Positions 1-6,901 of a stretch of 9,930 bases of DNA are shown here, in pieces (the first letter of the stretch is position 1; the number at the start of each line of letters is the position of its first letter). The stretch is from Bacillota bacterium. GTDB lineage: Bacteria; Bacillota; Clostridia; DSM-8532. The position numbers and the translations under genes were made by a program. The DNA lies in assembly GCA_023446675.1 (NCBI GenBank), contig JAEXPO010000355.1, forward strand, positions 1 to 9,930. The letters are read 5' to 3'. The notes beneath the pieces are model-generated. The model saw nothing but the letters and a program-made list of their open reading frames with translations, ran no database searches and was not told the DNA's origin.

Positions 1-704
1 CCGGTTACTACAAAGGCAGAGGGGAAGTTTTGCAGTGCGTTGTTCAGCTGCATGAGCATGTTGAAAAAGATAATCGGCGTGATCATGGGAAGCGTTACGT
101 TGAAAAAGATGCGTATGGAGCCCGCACCGTCTATTTTTGAAGCCTCGTACAGCTCCTGCGGTACGCCCTTTAAGGCCGCCAGAAACAGCACCATGGACGA
201 TCCGAACTGCCACACCTGCAGGATGATAATGGTATGCAAAGCCACATCCGTGCTTCCCAGCCAGCTTACGGGGCCAATCCCCAGCTTGCCTATCAGCTGA
301 TTGATAACGCCGTCGTTCATGAACATCAGCCGCCAAAGAATGGATACGGCTACGCTTCCGCCGAAAAGTGAAGGAAGGTAATACACGGTACGGTAGAAGT
401 TCACTGCCCTCATTTTCATATTCAGTATGACGGCGACGAGCAGAGCGAACACAAGCTTTACAGGCACCGACAAAAAGGCGAACTGAATGGTCGTCCAGAC
501 AGATTTCCAAAAATCTCTGTCATTGGTGAATAAATCAATGTAGTTTTTCAATCCCACAAAGGAAGGCGTACGCATCATATTGTAATTGGTAAAGGAATAA
601 ATAAAGCTGGAGATGAAGGGGTAAAGCTGAAAAATCAGAAACCCTGCAACCCACGGAAGAATATAAAACAGCCCTTCATAGGATTTAAGCTTTGTTTTTG
701 TCAT
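1..704 (-). CDS. CUT1-type sugar ABC transporter permease, 3' end beyond window
   Basis: An integral membrane permease of the MalF/UgpA/LacF class, one of two subunits expected to form the channel of a carbohydrate importer. The leftward frame starts at ATG 704-702 (MTKTKLKSYEGLFYILPW) and stays open to base 3, giving 234 residues of the roughly 290-300 usual for the family; the C-terminus lies outside the window. A hydrophobic N-terminal helix lies at about residues 10-35 and several more follow. The cytoplasmic EAA loop that contacts the ATPase is clear at about 187-207 (EASKIDGAG, then LPMITP). A ribosome site AAGGAG precedes the start by about 10 nt. It follows the solute-binding protein gene in the same direction after 75 bp, so the two form an operon; the second permease is probably further left. 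The transported sugar cannot be told from sequence. Confidence 0.93.
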   Translation of the reverse strand, partial: MTKTKLKSYEGLFYILPWVAGFLIFQLYPFISSFIYSFTNYNMMRTPSFVGLKNYIDLFTNDRDFWKSVWTTIQFAFLSVPVKLVFALLVAVILNMKMRAVNFYRTVYYLPSLFGGSVAVSILWRLMFMNDGVINQLIGKLGIGPVSWLGSTDVALHTIIILQVWQFGSSMVLFLAALKGVPQELYEASKIDGAGSIRIFFNVTLPMITPIIFFNMLMQLNNALQNFPSAFVVT

Positions 705-728
705 GGCCTAACGCTCCTTTTTTATATG

Positions 729-765
729 AAAAAGGGAGGGATGATGCGATTTGCAGCCCCTCCCC
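729..765 (-). terminator. Intercistronic hairpin with T5 tail between binding protein and permease
   Basis: Reading leftward, GGGAGGG (764-758) pairs perfectly with CCCTCCC (740-734), with a further TGC/GCA pairing inside the loop, followed by TTTTT (733-729). It sits 15 nt after the binding-protein stop codon and before the permease ribosome site. This is a typical place for a partial terminator or 3'-end stabiliser giving more binding protein than permease. That role is inferred from position. Confidence 0.7.
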
Positions 766-779
766 AATTCCGGTGTTTT

Positions 780-2129
780 TTATTTTGCGTCTTTTAAGTC
801 GTCCAGCACACCCTGCATCAGCTTTACGCATTCTGCAGCAATGGCGTCGATGCTTTCGTTGCTGTACATGAGGCGTTCGCATACATCATCGAGAATGGCC
901 TGAATAACAGAGCCGTTGGAAAGTGCGTTAACCGGTATACCGGGCAGGGACTCCGCTTTGGAAATAGCCTCTGTAATAACAGGGCTTACCTTGCCTTCAT
1001 CCAGGCAAATCTGTCTTGCCAGCTTGTTGGTAGGAAGGCCGCGGGTGGTGCCCAAAAGCTTGGCCGATTCTTCACTGTTGAAGAAATAATCCAGGAAGCT
1101 GAGGCTTTCATCCACATTGGAGGATCCGGCATTCACACTGATGATTTGGCCGGGCTTTACAGGCATACCGCTGTCCTTGGCGTCCGCCATGACAGGAGGA
1201 AGTATAACACCGGCTGTATCCTGGAAGTCATAATACTTGTCGTTAATAACTGTCGTCAAAGCAATGGTGCCAAAGAATTCATGATTGATCCACTTGGGGT
1301 TTGTCTGAGGCGTATTATTGAAAGCTGCGCTTTCCTGGGCGGGCTGTAACACACCGTTTTCATACAGGGTACGAACAAGTGTTAAAGCCTGCTTGAGCTC
1401 ATCCTCGGTAAAGCCGAGCTTATAATCGTCCGTTATCAGATTGTTTCCGTTAAGCTGGGTCAGATAGGGCATGATCACCATTTTCTTTATGCCGTCGGTA
1501 TCCAGATTAAGCAGGTAGTAGTCGGAGTTAACCGCCCTCAGCTTCGCAGCCATGTCGCTGAGGTCCTCCCAGACCAGCTTTTCAGGTAATGTGATGCCTG
1601 CCATCTCGGCCACAGTCTTGTTATAAAGCAGCGTACGGGCGCTTATACCGGTAGGCAGGCCAATAATTTGTCCCTCGTAGCCGTAGTCCACCATAATCTG
1701 CTCATCAAAATTGGAAAGGTCGATTTTATCTCGTACCGTGTTGAAATCCAGAAAGAAGTCTCCGAGAATCATTAAATCACTGTTCCATGCGGTGTCCAGC
1801 TGAATGATGTCTGCTGCGGTGCCGCCTGCCAGTTGAGTTACCAGCTTTTCCCTGTAGCCGTCAAAGCCTCCGTATTCCCCGTTGAAGGTAACGTGAGGAT
1901 TGGCTGCCCTGTAGGCCTCCATGGATTTAAGCGTCGCTTCGTGCCGGGCATCGTCCCCCCACCACATAAACCGAATTGTCACAGGATCCTTTTGGGCAGC
2001 CTGCGTAGGATCGGCTGTGGGTGTGGCAGTGCCATTGCCCCCTCCTCCCGTTGCGTTTGAGCACCCTGAAAAAGTTGCCGCGCCCAAAAAGGCCGCAAGG
2101 AGAAGAGCCATGGTTTTTCTCATGTTCAT
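780..2129 (-). CDS. Sugar ABC transporter solute-binding lipoprotein (family 1)
   Basis: An extracellular binding protein of a CUT1 carbohydrate importer, tethered to the outer face of the membrane and delivering its sugar to the permease encoded just downstream. It has 449 residues, normal for the family. It starts with a lipoprotein signal (MNMRK, a hydrophobic run, then the lipobox FSGC with Cys23 as the lipidated residue) and a Gly/Thr/Pro-rich linker to about residue 45. The mature domain opens with VTIRFMWWGDD and carries the family pattern AGGTAADIIQLD followed by conserved Trp/Gly positions. The start at 2129 is supported by AGGAGG (2145-2140) with 10-nt spacing; the Met at 2123 would be too far. 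The gene is divergent from a YesM-type sensor kinase, a common arrangement for regulated oligosaccharide or monosaccharide uptake. The ligand is unknown. Confidence 0.95.
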   Translation of the reverse strand: MNMRKTMALLLAAFLGAATFSGCSNATGGGGNGTATPTADPTQAAQKDPVTIRFMWWGDDARHEATLKSMEAYRAANPHVTFNGEYGGFDGYREKLVTQLAGGTAADIIQLDTAWNSDLMILGDFFLDFNTVRDKIDLSNFDEQIMVDYGYEGQIIGLPTGISARTLLYNKTVAEMAGITLPEKLVWEDLSDMAAKLRAVNSDYYLLNLDTDGIKKMVIMPYLTQLNGNNLITDDYKLGFTEDELKQALTLVRTLYENGVLQPAQESAAFNNTPQTNPKWINHEFFGTIALTTVINDKYYDFQDTAGVILPPVMADAKDSGMPVKPGQIISVNAGSSNVDESLSFLDYFFNSEESAKLLGTTRGLPTNKLARQICLDEGKVSPVITEAISKAESLPGIPVNALSNGSVIQAILDDVCERLMYSNESIDAIAAECVKLMQGVLDDLKDAK

Positions 2130-2167
2130 CTTTGTAATTCCTCCTATTCTTGACGTTTGATGTTTCC

Positions 2168-2195
2168 GGTGCTAATGTGTTTACAGTATAGCACC
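2168..2195. repeat. Inverted repeat GGTGCTA-N14-TAGCACC over the transporter promoter
   Basis: GGTGCTA (2168-2174) and TAGCACC (2189-2195) are perfect 7-bp arms whose starts are 21 bp apart, about two helical turns. The right arm overlaps the candidate -10 box. It could be an operator dyad or a hairpin at the 5' end of the transcript. Confidence 0.5.
2185..2190 (-). promoter_or_regulatory. Candidate -10 box of the binding-protein/permease operon
   Basis: On the leftward strand TATACT lies at 2190-2185, about 55 bp before the start codon. No good -35 hexamer is found 16-18 bp upstream (2207-2214 reads TTTTAT-like), which suits a promoter that needs an activator. The transcription start would be near 2178. 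Prediction only. Confidence 0.45.
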
Positions 2196-2228
2196 CTGTG
2201 GATTTACATAAAACAATCCGACTTTGGT

Positions 2229-2275
2229 AAAAGGTATCCACTTTTATCCCGAAAATAAAAAAGGTATCCTATTTT
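2229..2275. promoter_or_regulatory. Two direct repeats 30 bp apart, candidate activator site
   Basis: AAAAGGTATCC occurs at 2229-2239 and again at 2259-2269. The similarity extends into a T-run (ACTTTT after the first, TATTTT after the second). The period is exactly 30 bp, three helical turns, which puts both copies on the same DNA face. Measured from the predicted leftward start near 2178 they centre at about -58 and -88, just upstream of the weak -35 region. AraC-type response regulators that pair with YesM-like kinases commonly bind tandem repeats in such positions. Assignment to that partner is inference. Confidence 0.5.
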
Positions 2276-2312
2276 GCTGTTTGGGTTCATTTATCAAGAT
2301 ACCGCCAAACTT

Positions 2313-2330
2313 GAGAAGGAGAAGGAGAAG
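2313..2330 (+). repeat. Three tandem GAGAAG hexamers in the kinase leader
   Basis: GAGAAG is repeated three times without interruption just upstream of the kinase gene. The tract contains GGAG Shine-Dalgarno-like cores and is immediately followed by an ATG at 2332 in a different frame from the kinase. Confidence 0.6.
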
Positions 2331-2356
2331 GATGGTGCAGGGTTGTGGAGGATTTT

Positions 2357-4102
2357 ATGCGAAAGCGGTTTATGTACAAACGGTTTATTGTCTTTTTTCT
2401 TGCACTCCTGGTACCTCTTATTACCCTTTCAGCCGCCTTTGCGGTGATAACCGGAAACAATGTACGACAGTCACTGGAAAAAAACACCAACAAGCTTTTG
2501 AACATGACAAATACAAACCTGCAGCTCATGATTGAGTCGGTCTCGTTTCAGCAGAAGATTTTAGGAGAAAACCCCCGGCTGTCCCTTGCCACCTCCAAGC
2601 TTTTCGGCAGAAAGTCCATGTCCTATGAGGATGTTATTTACCTGAATATGCTTAAAGCCATTATTTCCGCTCCCATGAAGAGCAACAGGAATGTTGTTTC
2701 GGCCTATTTGTACGTGGAAAACCTCTCCGGCACGCTACTTACGGATGAAGGCATTCTTTCGCTTTCCGAAATGACCGACACCGGATGGCTGAAGGTTGCT
2801 CAGTCGGATTTTGGCAAAACCCGTATTGAAGCAAGAGAAATACCTGCCGATTACTCCGGTCAGCCTGATAAAGCGGTTATTACCCTTTATCAGAAAATCG
2901 TGGGTATGAAGGGCGCCCTTGTCACCAATCTGGACGCCGGTTTTTTGGAAACGATCTGGCGTGAAAATACCGCTTACGCCGAGGAATGCATACTTATTAC
3001 CGGTATGGACGGTACCATTGTTTTTGAAAACCAAAACATGCAGGCTTTAAGGCTGGATAACGATGTTTTACATGCCATTCAAAGCGGAGCAGCCACTCTC
3101 CTGACCCCTGGCGGCGAATACCTCCTCAATGAAATATCCACCAATGCCTATTCACTGCGTTATTTTTCCGCGGTGCCCCATAAGGTTATTTACGCCAGCC
3201 TTGAAAATTTGTTTGCTCTCACACTGGTGGCCGCAGCCCTGGCTTTAATACTGAGCTTTTTAATGTCCTTCTTTTACACAAGACAGTATTTTAATCAGGT
3301 GGGCACCATTATCGATGCCTTCAGTGCGGCAGAAGAAGGCCGGGAGCTCCCGAGGACAAGCATCAAAATTCGGGATGAGCATGATCTGATACTCCAAAAT
3401 GTGGTGGGCACCTTTATTAAGAGCAGCTTCCTTCGCCTCCAGCTGTCCGAGCGGGAGCATAAAATGCGGCTTGCGGAAAACACGGCCCTTCAGATGCAAA
3501 TTAACCCCCATTTTCTTTTTAATACTCTCCAGTCTATTGAAAGTCAGCTTTACCGGCTTTTAGGCCGTCCCAATGAGGTTAATCCTGTTTTGCAGGACCT
3601 GTGTGCCGTTTTGCGTTATTCCCTGAGCCGGGCGGACACCATGGCCACCCTGGGCGACGAGGTGGAAAACATCCGCCGGTATGTGCGCATTCAGCATTTT
3701 CGATACGGGGACAAATTCCACCTCATGCTGGACTGTGATGATAGCCTTTTTGCATGCCCTATTTTTCATGTCTGCCTCCAGCCCCTTGTGGAAAACAGCC
3801 TGTATCATGGCATCAAGCCTCATCCGGGGGAGGACCGCCTGCTTAAAATAAAAGTGCAGGACTGCGGCCAACGCCTTCGCATCTGGGTTATGGACAATGG
3901 CGTGGGTTTGGAGAAGGAAAAGGTACTGGCTTTGAATCAGTCGTTTCTCTCCGAAAGTACCGATATCCCCGAAACCCACATTGGCATGTCCAACCTGAAT
4001 CTACGCCTTCGCTTTACCTTTGGGGATGAGAGCCGTCTTTTTGTGCGCAGCAGGCCAGGCATGGGCACGGTTGTTCAGTTTTACATACCCCTGCCCCGTT
4101 GA
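2357..4102 (+). CDS. YesM-type membrane sensor histidine kinase
   Basis: A membrane sensor kinase of the LytS/YesM class (His_kinase plus HATPase_c), probably sensing a sugar or its bound receptor outside the cell and phosphorylating an AraC-type response regulator. I choose ATG 2357 (MRKRFMYKRF, 581 aa) because GGAGG (2347-2351) lies 5 nt upstream; an in-frame GTG at 2345 would overlap that site. Transmembrane helix 1 is at about residues 9-31, then an extracellular domain of about 250 residues, helix 2 at about 283-306 and a HAMP-like linker. The phospho-acceptor is His385 in INPHFLFNTL. The N-box is LVENSLYHGI (Asn480) and the ATP-lid motif DNGVG begins at Asp513, followed by IGMSNLNLRLR. 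All key residues are present. It is divergent from a sugar ABC operon; no response regulator follows, which is unusual because the pair is normally adjacent. Confidence 0.95.
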   Translation: MRKRFMYKRFIVFFLALLVPLITLSAAFAVITGNNVRQSLEKNTNKLLNMTNTNLQLMIESVSFQQKILGENPRLSLATSKLFGRKSMSYEDVIYLNMLKAIISAPMKSNRNVVSAYLYVENLSGTLLTDEGILSLSEMTDTGWLKVAQSDFGKTRIEAREIPADYSGQPDKAVITLYQKIVGMKGALVTNLDAGFLETIWRENTAYAEECILITGMDGTIVFENQNMQALRLDNDVLHAIQSGAATLLTPGGEYLLNEISTNAYSLRYFSAVPHKVIYASLENLFALTLVAAALALILSFLMSFFYTRQYFNQVGTIIDAFSAAEEGRELPRTSIKIRDEHDLILQNVVGTFIKSSFLRLQLSEREHKMRLAENTALQMQINPHFLFNTLQSIESQLYRLLGRPNEVNPVLQDLCAVLRYSLSRADTMATLGDEVENIRRYVRIQHFRYGDKFHLMLDCDDSLFACPIFHVCLQPLVENSLYHGIKPHPGEDRLLKIKVQDCGQRLRIWVMDNGVGLEKEKVLALNQSFLSESTDIPETHIGMSNLNLRLRFTFGDESRLFVRSRPGMGTVVQFYIPLPR

Positions 4103-4103
4103 A

Positions 4104-4164
4104 TTAAAAAAACAGCCGTAAAGAACATGGGCGCGAATTCTATTGCAACCCGCCTTTACAGGCT
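4104..4164 (-). terminator. Strong hairpin with T7 tail, oriented leftward, after the kinase gene
   Basis: AGCCGTAAAG (4114-4123) pairs with CTTTACaGGCT (4154-4164) with one bulged A, and GGGCG/CCCGC-type pairing continues inside. The seven A residues at 4106-4112 become T7 on the leftward strand, so the intrinsic-terminator form faces left. Rightward there is no T-run after the stem. It lies 2-60 bp beyond the kinase stop codon. Leftward it would stop antisense transcription into the kinase gene; as an RNA hairpin it could also mark the kinase mRNA end. Confidence 0.6.
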
Positions 4165-4243
4165 TAAGATGGAATTATTCAGCAGCGCATTTAGGCTCTT
4201 GTAAATCAGGGCAGACCGGGATTGAACGCAATTTATAAATTAC

Positions 4244-4284
4244 ATATGACATATATATTTGACATTTAGGAATATATATCATAT
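4244..4284. promoter_or_regulatory. Imperfect AT-rich palindrome spanning the promoter, candidate operator
   Basis: ATATGAcATATATAT (4244-4258) is the reverse complement of ATATATATCATAT (4272-4284) apart from one inserted C. The arms bracket the -35 hexamer and run into the -10. Binding of the XRE protein here would block RNA polymerase, giving autorepression. The low complexity of the arms weakens the case. Confidence 0.4.
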
Positions 4285-4287
4285 AAT
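4259..4287 (+). promoter_or_regulatory. Consensus sigma-A promoter of the XRE operon
   Basis: TTGACA (4259-4264), a 17-bp spacer and TATAAT (4282-4287): both hexamers match consensus exactly. Transcription should start near 4294, about 23 bp before the XRE start codon. Such a strong promoter suggests control by repression. Confidence 0.9.
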
Positions 4288-4316
4288 TTGATTACAAACA
4301 AGGAAGGAGGACTTCC

Positions 4317-4514
4317 ATGAAAAACAAAAAACTCAAAATTGCCAGAATTGAATGTGATATGAGTCAGGAGGAGTTGGCTAATCGCGTGGGTGTCACAAGG
4401 CAAACCATTGGTCTTATAGAATCCGGAAATTACAATCCGACCTTGAAGCTTTGTATTGCCATATGCAAAGCTCTTAACAAAAATTTAAACGACTTATTTT
4501 GGGAGGAAGCCTGA
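4317..4514 (+). CDS. Small XRE-family helix-turn-helix regulator
   Basis: A 65-residue DNA-binding protein consisting almost only of an HTH_3/Cro-C1 domain. The helix-turn-helix is at about residues 16-37 (SQEELANRVGVTRQTIGLIE) with the usual SGNYNPT turn after it and LNDLFW at the end. Minimal regulators of this kind in Bacillota usually repress their own operon, often with a membrane-protein gene downstream, as here. The start follows AAGGAGG (4304-4310) by 6 nt. GGAAG (4302-4306) and CTTCC (4312-4316) can form a small hairpin with the GAGGA core in its loop, which may tune translation. The stop codon overlaps the next start by one base. The effector is unknown. Confidence 0.93.
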   Translation: MKNKKLKIARIECDMSQEELANRVGVTRQTIGLIESGNYNPTLKLCIAICKALNKNLNDLFWEEA

Positions 4515-5014
4515 TGAAAATGAAAGATGAACGTGTCATACAATTAAACAACAAAATTCAAAGTGAAGCCTATTTTATCGTGCAATTCCTTTTGCTTGCC
4601 TCTGTTTTTATTAAATCCTATGTCATGGATATGTCTTTCTCACAGTATGCGGTTGAGCTTGGCATTATTATTTTAACAACAGCTTACATTGCCGTAAGAA
4701 GCATGTTGGTCGGACACGATTTCATGAACACCTCCAGTAAAAATAAAGGCGGAAAGGTATCTACAGTATTTGGAATTTTTGCTTTAAGCATTGCTATAAC
4801 CAGTATCAATGGAATAAGAAACTATTCCTTATACGGTGACAAGTACACTGGATTACTAGACGGACATTTTATTGCTGTATTAGCAGTTACCTTTATTTCC
4901 TCATTTGCTTTTATCTGCATTGTTTTTGCTCTTCTTTACGGGTTCAACAGGATAGGGCAGCAAAGGATTGAAAAAAAGCTCAATAAAGAGGATGAGCAAG
5001 ATGAGCAGGATTGA
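4514..5014 (+). CDS. Four-helix membrane protein, DUF6773-like
   Basis: A 166-residue predicted inner-membrane protein. The start ATG 4514-4516 shares its A with the TGA of the XRE gene, so translation is probably coupled; GGGAGG (4501-4506) provides the ribosome site. A TTG at 4499 in the same frame is less likely because it would sit upstream of that site. Hydrophobic segments lie at about residues 20-38, 46-64, 83-100 and 118-143, and the tail is highly charged (KKLNKEDEQDEQD). The opening MKMKDERVIQLNNKIQSEAY resembles, from memory, the DUF6773 family often found next to small XRE regulators. No catalytic motif is seen and I do not assign a function. Partnership with the XRE protein, for example as a sensor, is inference. 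Confidence 0.85.
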   Translation: MKMKDERVIQLNNKIQSEAYFIVQFLLLASVFIKSYVMDMSFSQYAVELGIIILTTAYIAVRSMLVGHDFMNTSSKNKGGKVSTVFGIFALSIAITSINGIRNYSLYGDKYTGLLDGHFIAVLAVTFISSFAFICIVFALLYGFNRIGQQRIEKKLNKEDEQDEQD

Positions 5015-5040
5015 TTATTCCAACGGAAGGGTATTAGGTA

Positions 5041-6297
5041 ATGAGCAAAAAAAGTATTTTAAGCATCCTGTTAACGTCAGCCTTGAGTGTTAGCCTGCTT
5101 ACAGGATGCGGAAATCCAGCATCCACACCAGCAGCCGATTTATCTGTTCTGCAAACGGATCTCAGCACTCTGTCCGTATCCCCAAATATACAGGTTGTGG
5201 GGCTTGGAGAAGCAAGCCACGGTGTGAAAGATTATCAGCAAATGAAAGCAGAAGCATTCAAGGCATTGGTGGAAAACAACGGTTGTCGGACCTTTATTAT
5301 TGAAGGTGACTTTGGAGGAGCATTAAAGGTAGACGCTTATATTCATGGCGCCCAGGGAACCGCTTTAGAGGTTGTTGGAGAAATTGGATTTAATATTTAC
5401 CGCACCCGGGAAATGGCTAACCTGGTGGATTGGATGCGTGCATATAATGAAGACGCTCCCGAGGGAAAGGACTTGCATTTCTATGGAATGGATATGCAGC
5501 GATACGATAATAACAAGGAATACCTGTTTTCAGTACTGGATGCGGCTGCGCCTGCGCTAAGCAAGCAATATAAAGCCTCTCTTTCACCCTTAACGGATGC
5601 AGCAAGATCCACTTTAAGTCCAGAGGTTATAACTAGAGCCAACGATAATGTTTTGGCGCTGTTAAAGGATATGGATACTTTAGAATCCGATATTGCAGCC
5701 ATTTCCGGGCAATCCGCCTTTGATTTTGCGAGGGAAAGCGCAAATACCATTTATGCGTGCGGCAAAATACTGTTGAGCAGCAACGCAGACTACAATTCTT
5801 TACGCGATAAGTATATGTCGGAAAAGGTAAACTGGTTTTTGCAGCAGGGTGACAATAGTGTGCTGTTTATTAATGGTCATAACGGACATATAGGGAAAAC
5901 CTCCCTTTCCGGCTACACTTGCCTCGGAGAGTGGCTGGATCAGGACATAGGAGAAAATTATTTCGCTATTGGAACAGATGCGGAGGAAACAAGGTTTAAT
6001 TCTCAGGATGGTAATGGAAATTTTAGTGTCATGGAGGTTAAAAATCAAAATGAATTAAATCGATTACTTGACACTATGGAGAGCGACTTTTACTACCTTG
6101 ACTTCTCGAAAGCTGTTAATGATGGCTATTTGCAAAATCTTTTAAATGGACGGCAAACGCTCACAACCTTAAACGTAGGAATTTCGGGATGGCAAAAACT
6201 CCTGAAATCCTTTTATACAACAAACCTAATTCCCAACAAGACATTTGACGGTATGATCGTTTTTAAAAAAGTTTATCCGACAACTCTTATTCAATAA
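5041..6297 (+). CDS. Erythromycin-esterase-family lipoprotein
   Basis: A 418-residue predicted surface lipoprotein of the erythromycin esterase family (EreA/EreB, succinoglycan-biosynthesis-like hydrolases). The signal peptide MSKKSILSILLTSALS ends in the lipobox LLTGC, with Cys23 lipidated. The family motif GEASHG gives Glu57 and His60, equivalent to the Glu and catalytic His near the N-terminus of EreB. Further family blocks are IIEGDFGG, NIYRTREMANLVDWMR, HFYGMDMQ, and NGHNGHIG, where His280 and His283 are three residues apart as in EreB. So the hydrolase site looks intact. GGAAGGG (5025-5031) precedes the start by 9 nt, and the gene lies 26 bp after the membrane-protein gene in the same operon. 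Resolved family members cleave macrolide lactones, but many relatives have unknown substrates; macrolide resistance is not proven here. Confidence 0.92.
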   Translation: MSKKSILSILLTSALSVSLLTGCGNPASTPAADLSVLQTDLSTLSVSPNIQVVGLGEASHGVKDYQQMKAEAFKALVENNGCRTFIIEGDFGGALKVDAYIHGAQGTALEVVGEIGFNIYRTREMANLVDWMRAYNEDAPEGKDLHFYGMDMQRYDNNKEYLFSVLDAAAPALSKQYKASLSPLTDAARSTLSPEVITRANDNVLALLKDMDTLESDIAAISGQSAFDFARESANTIYACGKILLSSNADYNSLRDKYMSEKVNWFLQQGDNSVLFINGHNGHIGKTSLSGYTCLGEWLDQDIGENYFAIGTDAEETRFNSQDGNGNFSVMEVKNQNELNRLLDTMESDFYYLDFSKAVNDGYLQNLLNGRQTLTTLNVGISGWQKLLKSFYTTNLIPNKTFDGMIVFKKVYPTTLIQ

Positions 6298-6379
6298 TCC
6301 TGATATCTATTAAATCCCCCGTGCTCCCTCAATTGCAATGAAATGCCCAAGCCAAGATATATTAACTTAAATATCTGAA

Positions 6380-6402
6380 AGGGAGCGAATGAATCGCTCC
6401 CT
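6380..6402. terminator. Convergent hairpin between the esterase-like and GNAT genes
   Basis: AGGGAGCGA (6380-6388) and TCGCTCCCT (6394-6402) form a perfect 9-bp stem with a 5-nt loop. It overlaps the stop codon of the leftward GNAT gene and lies 82 bp beyond the rightward lipoprotein stop. The flanking T-runs are weak in both directions (CCCTTTC leftward). It probably serves both convergent transcripts. An AT-rich inverted repeat (AGATAT 6355-6360, ATATCT 6371-6376) lies beside it. Confidence 0.65.
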
Positions 6403-6856
6403 AACCACTTACGCTTTCATAAATTTTTGACTCCTCGCCCCATGGATGAAAGCCCTTGCCTATGTGGCGCCACCCGTACTTTTCGTAAAAGCCGTTATGA
6501 TCCGTACACAGGTAAACCTTTTCAAAGCCCAGGCGATGGGCCTCCCCTCTTCCGTGAGCCAGAAGCTGTGCCCCAAGCCCGCTCCCCCGCTCTTCCTTTT
6601 CAATATACAGGGCGCATAGCCAGGGATACAAATCCTGACGGCTTATAAAATCGTTTGTGATAAGGCCATAGCAGCCTATGATTTTTGATTCCTTAAGCAT
6701 AAGGTACCATCTGGGAAGGGTTGACGGCGTTGTCAGGCTATGGGACATGCTGTCCTCGTAAATGCGCCTGTCAATTCCCCATTTAGCTGCAAAAAAGTCT
6801 ATGCCCCGTTCCAGGTACTCCGGATTTTCACGTATTCCGATTATCTTGACAGACAT
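6401..6856 (-). CDS. GNAT-family N-acetyltransferase
   Basis: A cytoplasmic 151-residue acetyltransferase expected to move an acetyl group from acetyl-CoA to an amine. The acetyl-CoA pyrophosphate loop is RGSGLG (residues 90-95) after the beta strand PWLCALYIEKEE. The C-terminal block NGFYEKYGWRHIG contains the conserved Tyr124 often acting as general acid. Length is normal for a single-domain GNAT. The start ATG 6856 is preceded by only a weak site (GGCGG, 9 nt) and lies inside a small dyad AGACA-GTTA-TGTCT, so translation may be low or coupled. It follows the acetyltransferase-methyltransferase fusion gene by 45 bp in the same direction and probably shares its transcript. The substrate (antibiotic, peptide, polyamine or other) is not evident. 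Confidence 0.9.
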   Translation of the reverse strand: MSVKIIGIRENPEYLERGIDFFAAKWGIDRRIYEDSMSHSLTTPSTLPRWYLMLKESKIIGCYGLITNDFISRQDLYPWLCALYIEKEERGSGLGAQLLAHGRGEAHRLGFEKVYLCTDHNGFYEKYGWRHIGKGFHPWGEESKIYESVSG

Positions 6857-6901
6857 AACTGTCTACCGCCTTTCTTTTGTTCGGTACCTTTTTCAAACAC
6901 C

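Noticed and set aside
40..300. 86-residue rightward frame at the window start
   Set aside because: It is antisense to the clear permease frame with its EAA motif.
1927..2241. 104-residue leftward frame over the binding-protein start
   Set aside because: It is out of frame with the lipoprotein signal peptide, crosses the promoter region and has no ribosome site.
3260..3979. Leftward frames of 83 and 139 residues antisense to the kinase gene
   Set aside because: They are shadows of the well-conserved kinase coding frame and have no recognisable sequence of their own.
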